Assembly: GCA_026168455.1 (NCBI GenBank)
Contig: CM047426.1
Location: 5,015,501-5,079,500 of the forward strand
Reading direction: 5' to 3'
Source: Theocolax elegans
Taxonomy: Eukaryota; Arthropoda; Insecta; Hymenoptera; Cerocephalidae
DNA length: 64,000 bases
Below the pieces are notes generated by a model. That model was not told the DNA's origin, searched no databases, and worked only from the letters and a program-made list of their open reading frames with translations. Made by a program: the position numbers and the translations under genes. This document shows, in pieces, positions 40,901-52,900 of the stretch. Numbering within the stretch: the first letter of the stretch is position 1; every line of letters begins with the position of its first letter.

Positions 40901-43900
40901 ATTATCGCCAATGAAGCTTTTAATTCATATTTTTAATTTTAACGTATTTCACGAGATAACAGTGCAGATGTCTGGACCCTTATAAAAAAAATTGACGAAA
41001 AAACAAAATTTTTTTTGTTCATTGCGTTATAAGTAATTATTGAAAACCGGTCAAATTAATTGATTTTTCTCAGGCGGTCGTATTGGAGGGTAAATACTGG
41101 AAGCGGAAACTCGCGGCGGTGACGGCTGAGTACAAGAAATGGCGTATGTTTTACCGGAACAAAATACTTGGTTGGACGAACAAAGATGGCAGCGACATGG
41201 TACGTAATGCGTTATACGATAATTTAATTTTCTTTTTCTTGATTATGTATTTACGTCGTTAACTATACCGATCGTATTAGAATCCGATTGTTTTTGAAAT
41301 GGAAATTTATATGTGTTACGAGTACGATGTATATATGTATATATATATATATATATATACGATTGTTTCGGGATCATTAGCTTTCCCAACATTTAGTTAA
41401 ATTATTCGTGAATCATATATGTCGATAAGATACGCGCTCAAATTTAATATTCTTTCGACAAATGTAATATCGAACTGTAATAAATTGTAAACAAAATGTA
41501 AAATTAAATGTAACTCAAATGTAACTTAAATGTAAACGAACATATGTATATTTAAATACCACAATATGTATTGCTAAAAAACCTCAAAAAGGAGGTTAAT
41601 AAAGCTTATCTAATAAAAAAAAAAAAAGATACGCGCTTTTTTTAAATACAACTTTTTCTTTTGGTCAATTTTTACCTTTTTTAGAGAGATAGATGAATTT
41701 ATACGGAGGTTTTTTGGAATTTTTATATTATATGATTTGTTTAAAGAAGTATATAGATATGTTTATTTTGTATTATATACTGTGTGTAATTTTATTTTAA
41801 TTTGTAAATAAATAAAAATCTTGTTAAATGTTAGATTTCGTAACATTTTTCGATCGATGTAAGTATCGAAAATAAAATATTATTTAGTCGTAGAAGCACT
41901 TTCTAATTATTGACAGGAATAAATAAAAATAATTATTTATACTATTTTATCGAAGTTAAAAACGTCTTATCAATTTTTCAAATTTTTTTTATTCAATTAT
42001 GGACGTAAACTTTTTTTTATATATCATAAAATATACGGATATTATTTTTTAATTACATAAAATTACTTTTGAATTGTTAATATAGCGTTAAATGAAAAAA
42101 ATTAAGAGTTTTATAATTTTTCTATGAATTACGATTACGTCAAGTACGAGTATGTTTTTTATTACATTTTCTCCATGAGGAAATAAATCACATAAAAAAT
42201 TTTATTTAAATATTTTGAAATATCTCAAAATATTTTTTTTATAAAATAGAAAAAGAAAAGTAATATTGAAAATAAGGAAAAAAATATAGTATCAAAATTT
42301 AAGAAAAAAAATTTTTTTTTCTAAAACAAAGATAAAAATATTGTGTTTTGTAAATAATGAAAAAAAACCTTGTATTTCCAGCTGGAATCGATGGACACTT
42401 TGGAATGGGGAAGTGGAATGGGAAACTCCGGGATGTACGGTATGGGCGCGGGAAGCTCGTACACCGGAACCAGCGGGACGCCGGGCGGAGACGGTGTGCA
42501 TAACATGATGGTTGATGAGGATTACATGGATCTTATGACCGACACTCTTTTCTCAACGATTAGTTCCAATCAACCTCTATATTTCCCCGACACCCGAGAA
42601 ATCGGTAAGTGCTTGCATTAGCCCGTTTCTTTTCTTAATCTAAATGTTTTTTTTTCAAAATAAACAAAGAATAATTCTTTATAATATATTTTTTTTAATT
42701 TTTCATCTGCTATGGTTTTAGAATTATTGGGTTATGCTTTTTTTTTATAAACAAAAAAAATTCTTTATATTATATATTTTTTTTAAATTTACATCTGCTA
42801 TTTTTTGGAATTATTATTGGGTTATTGTTTTTTTACAAATAAAATAAAATCCTTTAAAATGATTTTTTTTATAGGTTATCGTTTTTTTTTGTTTAATTGC
42901 AAATTAGATCGACTCGAAGTTTTTTTTTGTATAAATAAGGAAAATTATTTATCTTTAGATTTTTATATTCTCGTTTTTAACAAGTTATTTTAACAATATA
43001 TTTTTTAAATTTTATAACTGCTATTTTTTAGAATTTTTGAGTTTTCTTTTTTTTGACTAGATATTATAGATTGAACAACTGTTGTGTATATTATATTTAT
43101 TAAAAAACTTATTTGTTATTTATAATAATAATTAATTATTTTATTTTTTTATTACTATTCAATCGTTCCGTACTCCAGATAACTTAAAATCTTAAAAAAA
43201 ACAACATAATTAATTTAAAAATAAAAAAAATTGTTTATCAAGTATAGATTTTTTTACATTAAATTAAGTACAAAAACTATTTTTGCGTTATATACAACGT
43301 TTTAGTTTTTAAATTAACTGTGGAGGGTGAAATACAAATATTATCATCATTAACATTAATTTATTACAACTGATTTCCAACTTTCATATAGTTACTAGAA
43401 AAAATTATTTTTTATCATACATACCCTCATTTATCATTAAACTGCAGTCATTTAAAAAGAATTTTATTTTTGCACAAAATCTTAGACAGCTAGTGTTAAT
43501 CAATTTATTGCTCCAATACATAATTTTTTACATATTTTGTTTACAGCTCGAGTAGCCAGTTTGGCTGATTTTATTCAACCAAGTTTAGGACCTTTACAGC
43601 CAAATCTGGACGACTTTATAGATACATTGGAGCCTCTGCAAGGTAATTTTTTTTTATGGAATTAATTTTTTATTAATAATTTTTAAGACACTAATTGTTT
43701 TTAATCCTTAAACGTAATATTTAATATTTTAAATTGTTTCTGTTATTAAAAAAAAGAGTTCCTTATATAAATAATTATAAATTAGTAATTTATTATTATA
43801 ATTTTAATAATTAAAGTCAAATAATAATTAATCTATAAAAATGGTACCTACAAATCAACTCTTTAAGAAAAATTAATCATGCCTATAAAAAAAGAAAATA

Positions 43901-46900
43901 AGTCTATAATCTAAAATGTAAAAAAATTTTAATTCACCGATAATTTATCAAGTTATTTTTCGTGAAAGAAAGTGGGTCGTTGTGTCAAATTAAGAAGTCG
44001 AATGAAAGTAAATTAAAGTTAAAGTTAATAATTGTATTATGAATAAGTGTAATTTTCATTTAGTAGTTTGTAAATTAAGTAAATTATAATTAGTATAATA
44101 ATAATTATTATTAATAATTGATAATTAAAATAAATTAATAATACTTATATTTATTATAATAAATATAAAATCTACTAATAACTAATTTTTTGCTACCAAT
44201 CACTATCCATGACAAACTCCCCCTTGAAAAAACCCCTAAATCACTTATAAAAAAAAACTATATACATATCCACAAAAAAAAGGAAAAACAAAGTACAAAT
44301 CGTGAATAAAAAGAAACGGCGTTGTTGCCAACTCGTAAACGATCGACAAGGTGTATAATAGAAATAAAAATCTCGAGAGTCGATGAATTGAAACGAGGGA
44401 ATTTCAATATTCATGACGAGAGAGATATCGCGATGCATCTTATACGAGGCGTCGAAAAATCCCCGCGCTCACACACATAGTACCATCGATCCCCCCAGTG
44501 TAGAGGCGTCGAAGGCAAAAATGAAGAATGATCTCGTGTGTGTTTCGCAGAGTTGCTGAGCTCGCGTTTACCATCGGTACCAGAAGAGGACGTGTTCAAC
44601 GGCGCGGCGACGTTCGCCGGTAATTACCCGGATTTGGATTTGATGGGCCCGATCAACCAGTTGGCCGGTATTCAAGATTCCTCGGTTATCGCGGCCGCGC
44701 CACCGGGACAGTCGATGCAGACCGAGGAGCCGAGCGTAGCCATGCAAAATTTACACTATACCGCGAAAATTTACACGCAGACTCAGCACCAGCAGCAGCA
44801 ACAGCACCAGCAACAAACGTCTGTATTTAGGAATAATGTGTGAGTTGTGTTGGTTTGATGGAGATTGTTTAATTTAGATTTTTTTTTCTTAATTTTAAGG
44901 ATTATTCGACAATTTAAATTATTCCTTTTTTTATGACATGGGACAACATTTAAATATAATAATTTAATCATCTTGATTAATAGTTGAGAGGGTGAAAGAC
45001 GAGTGTTGTCGTCGTCATCGTCATCATTAATATTTTTTTTTTTATTTCAAAGCAAAACTTTTGTATTGTACGAAGTGTCTTTAATAAATTACATAGTCAA
45101 TGTACTAATTTATAATGTAAATATAAATTATAAAATATTAGGGAAACATTGTGTAATGATTTTTTTTCTTCTTTGTATCAAGTAAATTGTATTTCTTATT
45201 TTTATTTGTAAATTTACAATTCTTTACTTGAATTCAGTTTGTACATTATAAAAATTGCAAGAACAACGTGTTAATTGTTTGTACAATGAAAACAATTTTT
45301 CTTTCATCTAAATATTCAGTTTTTGGTTTTGTTTTTTTCCTATATTTTTTTTAATTATATAAAGAAAAAAAGTACATTATAAAGTTTCGCGGATATAATC
45401 AAATACCAAAGCGAGATGTTTGTATACTAAAAAGAGGAAAAAAAAAGAAGAAAATTATTGTACTTAACGATAACTAAGTTTTCAATGTAAATTTATGTTT
45501 TTCAATAATTCACGTATGTAAAATTTGCAACTGCTATTCGATTAAAGAGCGAGAGCGAGATAAAAAAAATTAAAAAGAGTCACTTACGTGCGAGCGTGCA
45601 ATATAGAAATCATAAGAAAACTATTTGCTGGTAAAAAAATAAAAAAAAAATAAAAAAAGGAAAAAAAGGTGCGAGTTATCTCGGATATGAAGGAATTGAT
45701 TTATATAAATGAGGTTAATTAAAATCTATAATGAATTTATAGTTTAGCTGAATCGAGTTACACATATAGACGTGTATACGTACACGTCGTCATTGTTGAA
45801 ATGAAAAGAAAAAAAAAATTGATGTTTATGGAATTTTTCATGAAACACGTGCATCAGTTGGAATGGTAATGTTGACTCTTGGAAAAACGATGCAATAAAA
45901 ATACGATACATATATATATATATAGATTAATAAAATCGTAATGTTTCTTGTTTTTTTTTTGCATAATGAAACAGTGTGTTCAGTAATCGGTTTTTATTTA
46001 CCTTTGTTAATTGTCGTGTAATAAATAAGGTGTATGTACTGACAGAAATTTTAATCTAATTGTATGTGCATATTGTAGTATATTATAGTAAAGTATTGTA
46101 ATATTTGTTCGTTGGATACTTGTTACAAAGTTTACTTAAATCGGTTGAACCGCAAGTGAAATGTTCAAGTAAATGTTAAAAGTAGTCATGAAAAGTTTAG
46201 AAATCCAAATACCTTTTTGATTACTACTTGTTGTAAAGTTCACTTAGGACTACTGAACCTTATATCAAATGCCCAAGATTTATCGATTTGTTATTTGCGC
46301 TGTCTCACATTTTAAAATATAAACGTATTTAATAATTTTACTGTGCAATACTAAGTATTTATATTTTTAATGATTAACAAAAAAAAGTTAAATGAAATGC
46401 CGTATTATTGGATAATATATATTATTGGATATAGTATATGTACTTAAATATCTAAATATGAAGTAGCGCAGAAAACTACAACTATATAATTGATAGACAT
46501 TTAAATTTTGATTCATTAGTTTCAAATTAATTTTACAACAAATAACTTTTTAAAAAATAATGTGTTAATTTAAAGACTTATTATAACATCGATCAAGTCC
46601 TATTTTAATTTTTCGTTTTTCTTTTTAATTTTACGAGTTATATTTATTTGAATATATCAAATTAGTATCTATTTCTTTCTAACAATTTATTTGAAATTAA
46701 ATTATACAAAGTAAAAAAAAACTAATAATTATATAAATTTCCAGTGGTATCAGCGAGAACTTCAACTCTCTGCAGCAGAGCTACGAGCAACAGATGCAAC
46801 AGCCAAACAGAGAAAAACAACCAAGACAAAGTAGATCTGCATTACGAGCTTCACGATTAGCTCAACAGCAGCAGCAACAGAATTATCAGTCAGATACTCA

Positions 46901-49900
46901 ACAACAACAGCAACAACAACAGCAGCAGCAACAACAGCAGCAACAGCAACATATGCCTTATCAATCACAACAACGTGATTATTCAATGGAAATTCAGAAT
47001 ACAGGACTGGAATCTGCGTCTGGTCAGTTGCAACTTGGAATTGTCGATCATCAGACTCAGCATGTACAAAATTTGATGAATCAACAGTCGAACTTCGTAC
47101 AGTCTGATTCGCAACAGCAGAGTCAAAAGCAAATCAAGCCAAATTTGTCTTGTAAACCGTATCATAAAATTTCAAATCAGGGTTACAAATTTTCGACGCC
47201 AAGTCAGACGTTCGATGCTCAGCAATGTAAATTTTCTAGCGGTAATCTTAAGGTAAATTCATCGACAAATTTTCGATCGTCTTCTTCTTTCTCTCTCTTT
47301 TTTCTTCTTCTTTATAATCGTTACGTAACGATTAGGCGATAAGCAACGTTTGTAAATTTATATCGAACTCACTTCAATTTCGTAATTTAGATAAAATTAT
47401 TTCAAACTACGTGTCGTAAGAGAATATTTTATAATTTATCAGTAAAGTTTAGACTTGCGACTTAGTATCTTTCAATACATACCATTAATTAATTTACATG
47501 TCATCGATCAGTCGAAGATTGCAATAGGAAAAATGTAAATAAAATCATAAATTATGAACTCTGCTTGAATTCGCATTTTCGATAACGAGCGCTCGATCGA
47601 TACTCAACGACAAGACACTTTTCTATCGTCGAAAACAATTTTGTAAATTAAATAAAATCATATAACTATGTAATTAATAATTGTTACATTTAAAACAACA
47701 ATTAAACTATCGATTACCCAACAAATTTTACATGCTACACGTGTGATAATTGCCAGGTTTCTAAAGCATCAATACTCAATAATCCTAAACATAGATGGCA
47801 AGATCTTGGGCCAAGAAATATGTATTATATACGTCTTATTTTGTCTCTGTTGGTTTAGTCGATTATTTACTTTTTTTACGCTTGTCAGCAGGCACTGCAG
47901 CCAGCGCAGCCAGTGGTCACAGTCACGGCTCAGCAGCCTGTACAGTCGCATGTGTTGTTGCAGTGCAAACCGACGGGAATCGACCTCACAGCGCCTGCTC
48001 TGCACCCGACGAAATTGTTACCACGTCCCGCCGCACCACCTGTCGAAGTCAAGGAGGAAGTCTTCGCCGTGCCAAAAGTCGGTTTTATTTTGTATCTTTT
48101 GTGTATTGTCGTAGTCCTTTTTCGTTAAATTTATTTGATTTTAATAACGTTTTGTTTATTCAAATGTTTAATATGCCAAGTATATAGTCTTAAAACAATG
48201 TTTTTATATTAATTATAATATTTGCTAGAAAATTAAAATACAGTAGATATAACTGATTTATGTATTGTATGTAATATTTAAAAATCGGAAATTTAATTAA
48301 TTCTACATTTTTATTCTACACATACATTTTTACATTTTTATTACATTTTTAGTATACCAAGTATAGTTGTAATTAAGTAAAACAATTTTTCATATTAATT
48401 ATATATTTTTTTCTAATAAATAATATTAAAATACAATTATGCAATATGTATACAACTGAAAAAACCCAATTTTAGTTAAAAATTTGATTTTTAAATTGTT
48501 TTAAAAATGCTATTAATACATTTAACTTAAGAATTTGTTAATTATGTATGTAAAATTTGCAACATCGAAAATACTGAAACATATTATTATATTTACAGTA
48601 CCAAATGAAAGTTAGAAATAGATCTCGGAGTAGTTCCTCGTTGACGGCGCCTAGAATGCATCCACCACCTCTAGTTTCAGCGGTTAGCGATCCAGCCCTG
48701 AATCTAAACAACAATGTTCTTCTCGCCCACTTACTCACGAACAGTAAGAATCATCAAATTATTTTTTTAACTAATTGATTTGCACTCAATTTCCACCCTA
48801 ACTACTTTATCAAAGTAAAGTATCACGTTAAATCTGATATTAATAAGAAACGGGAATTAATTTAGGAAATTTTAAGATTTTATCGCCTTTCGTTTATAAA
48901 TAATCTATTCGTGCGCCAAATTTTAGAGAAGTATATTTGCTTATCTTTTGTAAAAATTTGTAAGTATTTTCGTGTGATATTAGGTTTTCTTAGTTAACTA
49001 AGAATTTATTTTAAAAAATTATTGGTAAGGAATGTTTGTTAAATATTAATGCTAAAATTTAATGCATATAGTACAACAGTAGGTGGATTATTGATAAGGG
49101 AAGGGCAATCAAATTTTTGAATTGTACTAAAGAAAGTTTTTTTTTTAACGTTGCTCATTTTTATACGCTTTTTTATGTTGATAAGGTTGAGAGGGTAAAA
49201 GTTGCTTTTTAAAGGGGTATCATAAATAATTGTTATCAACCAAGTGAAATGTTTTTATTATTACATTCATTATGCATCGTTTTAGGCAAGAACCAAATAC
49301 CGAATCATTGGATGTTTGAATACTTTACCTTTCTACAAAGTCTTAGCCGTTTATTTTAAGTTCATCTTTAAAACTCTTTATCTAATTTTCCAAGCAAATA
49401 TTTTTGATGATTTCTTTTATTTTTCGACTTACGAGCTTAAAATAATGACATATTAATCAATTATCTATTTCATATTATCAATTAACTATTTCTACATATA
49501 TATTTATATAATATTTAATTTTTTTTATAAATATATTTTGTTCAATATATGTCAAAATTAATTTATATTTTGATAGGTAACAATCAATTATGTTATCCTC
49601 TTAAAATGAATTAAGTACATTGCGTAATTCAATTAATAATTGTATGTACCTTTTTATTTGATTTACAGACACATCAAATTTGTATACCGTGGGCGCGGGT
49701 CCAGATAAAGTCACCAGTCAATCGATAGTCGGTGTGAAACACATCCTACCGATGTTGCCATCGACGATGTCTCCTGTCACTCAGGTGACCAACACTACTC
49801 ATCATATCACCACACCTGTCACAGTACAAACAATCCACACTGCTGCTAATGTACAAAGTTCAACGCAGCAGCAGGTACAATATTCTGTTTTTATTTTTTT

Positions 49901-52900
49901 TAGAATATTTGTTGGAATTAAAATTGAGAATATAAAACACAGAGAAATATTAATGGAAAGTAAAAGTTAAATTTTACCAACTGAGGTCAATGAAGATTAA
50001 GAATTTATATAAATAGTAAATTAGGAAATACTAAGATATTATTACGCTTTGTTTCAGTATTATCTGTCACTGTGCTAAATTTTAAATAAAATATTATTAT
50101 AAGAGTCGAATTTTCTTGCATCGATATTTTTATATAAAATTTAATTGACTGGTGGGTAATACGGAAACGAAGACCAATAATATCTCTGTTTTTCACAATT
50201 TATCATATATATTTATTTAAATTGGTCGATAAAAGTTGACATTAATATCCCATTCACTATCAAATTTAGAAGTATAATATCCTTAATAATAATTTATAAA
50301 ATATAATATCCTTTTTTAAAGATTTTTGTAATGTTTTGTAAATATTGTTGGCTTAATAAATAAAATAAAAATAAAAATAAAAGAACACCACTTGAATATA
50401 TAACGCATTCACTGTCAATGCAAAAAGTTTAAAATTTGAAAGTGAAAGTATTGAAATTTTTATCTTCTACTTTATAATGAATACATGTTAATTTTCACAC
50501 AAAATTATAAATAAAAAGTCTTACAATTATAAAAATGTAACGTTAACTGAAATAATTAATTTTAAGATTACGCAGATTTCTTATCAAAAAGTAATGTAAA
50601 ATAAAAATGTATATTTATTCCAGTCACTGCAAGCATCAGGAGGTAGCCAACCGATGCTCCTGAATGCAAACAGTCAATCGACACACCCATCACAAACGAG
50701 TAATCCAAATTCACCCAAGGACAACTCGAGTGCACACAGTCCACAAGGTTTGAGTATGAGTCCGTTGCACAGTCCAATGAGTATCGGTAGCCCACTATCA
50801 CCGAGTCGTGGTTTCATCAAAGGCGAGTCCGAGCGAGGCCAATACAAAGAGCAACGTCGAGTCGGTCACATACACGCCGAGCAAAAGCGTCGTTACAACA
50901 TTAAGAATGGCTTCGACATGCTCTACAGTTTGATACCACAGCTCAGTCAAAATCCCAACACTAAAATGAGTAAAGCGGCGATGTTGCAAAAAGGCGCTGA
51001 TTACATTAGACTGTTACGCTCTGAAAGACATCAGCTTAAGGACGAGATGGATAAGTTAAGGTCTCAAATCGATTCCCTCAACGCGGCCATAAGGTATTAT
51101 ACTTTCTTTAAGAATTTTGATGGTATGCTATTAACTCGGGTATCGAGGGAAGAGTACGATGTTTTTTTATTATTATTTTAGTAATTGCCAATCGATGCTT
51201 CCTGCCACTGGAGCGCCTGTTTCAAGACAAAGAACGAATAAGATGAAAGAAATGTTCGACGAGTACGTCAGAACTAGGACGCAAGATAACTGGAAATTTT
51301 GGATTGTATCCTTTTTGAATAATTAAGAAAATTAATTTAAAAACATAAAATTTTGAAAATTCATATGCTGTACAAAATGTGAGCGGTTCTTACAAAGTGT
51401 TAACTATCCTAAAAATCTTAGAAACTTTTTTAGCATTTTTGTAAATCTTGAAAAATATATACTACTGTTCACTTGGAATTGAAATCTTAGTTCTGCATGA
51501 AAAATAAGTTTTTTTTAATATTTATTACTACTTGAAGTGCAGCGCTTTAATATAGAAATCTTTAAAAACACAGCAGATGAAAAAAAATAAATTATCAAAC
51601 TTAGAAATAAAAATTTAAGTTATAATTTAAATCAATTTACAAAATAATAAAATTAAGAAATAAAACACAAATGAGATATTTTAGATGTAGCTAAACCAGA
51701 GATTCACTTGACCAAATATCAGATTTAAAAATAAGAGAAATTTTGAAAGTATCTTGGAATTATCTATTAACGTTTTCGTAGGCACCCTGTAACAATTATA
51801 TAAATTCACATTTTATACAGGAAATTTAAGAGAATGTAAAACGATAAAGCTATACATTTTTAAAATATTTAAATTTTTGTCACGGGTTATTTAACGGATT
51901 AAAATATACTTGGGTAAACTGTGAAAATAATTTTATCCTTTTGATCTGAATGAAATTATTATGTTCCTTAATCAAATGAAATACAGTTCAGTGTTCTGTT
52001 AGAGCCGTTAATGGTATCCTTTAATACTTCTGTATCCACAGCAAGTATAGAAGATTTATACAGAACAACAATACTGTGGGTGGAACAGCATTGTTCTTTA
52101 GTTGATCTCAGGCCAGGTAAATTGTCAATTTTTACTCGATTATACCATAAATGTAAAGTAGAAAATTTGGATGTTAAAAGATTTTCAATTTTGTGTAGAA
52201 TAAAAACGAGAGTCACATAATCATGGCATTGAAGTAATTACAATTTTTAAAATACAAGTAAAGTTTTCGAGTATTAAAAGTGTCAAAATCTCTTATAAAA
52301 TTAATTTTGTAATTTTACATTTTTAACTAAGATTATAATTGCGTTTTTAACTTTACAAACTCTAAGTATGATGTTGATATTAAAGAAAATAGTTTGTGGA
52401 TAGAGTACTTAATAAATAAAAATTATATTTTGTTCACCAATATCAATACTGTGAATATGACAAGTTAGTTTTAAAAAAACTTAATTAATAAAATTTGTAC
52501 TTTTGTTGAAGATTAAGATTATGATTTTAAATTTATAAAGTATAATGAATATTGCTTTCATTAAAAAAGGATTAATCTAATATATCTTGTAAAATCAAAA
52601 GTGTAATTTGAATCTTGCTATAAAATTATGAAACTAATTTTTTTAAGAAACTAACACTTTTCAAATATTGAAAATTTATCTTTTAATCTTCATATGTAAT
52701 ATAAACTGATACTTTTACACTTTACCAAGAACAAAATCTTTATTGTACGTATAATTTGAAAGTTGTGATCTCTTTATTTCCAAATTTTACACTTTTGCAA
52801 TTAATAAAATAATATCGTTGTAAACAAAAAATATATTAAATTTGTTGTTCTTCACAGCTGTTCTCAATTCATTAAGGTATTTATGTACAGCAACTGATAT

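Noticed and set aside
46762..46986. Minus-strand frame rich in Val and Ala
   Set aside because: It is the complement of the CAA/CAG tract of Mondo exon 9.
50250..50420. Possible second retroposon ending TTGGCTTAATAAATAAAATA with CATTCACTRTCAA on both sides
   Set aside because: The putative flanking repeats have a mismatch and do not abut the A-rich tail, so a target-site duplication is not supported.
51094..51181. Reading on past exon 13 (YYTFFKNFDGMLLTRV...)
   Set aside because: The next segment resumes the family sequence (SNCQSMLPATG) only after splicing at 51093/51182; the read-through peptide has no similarity.
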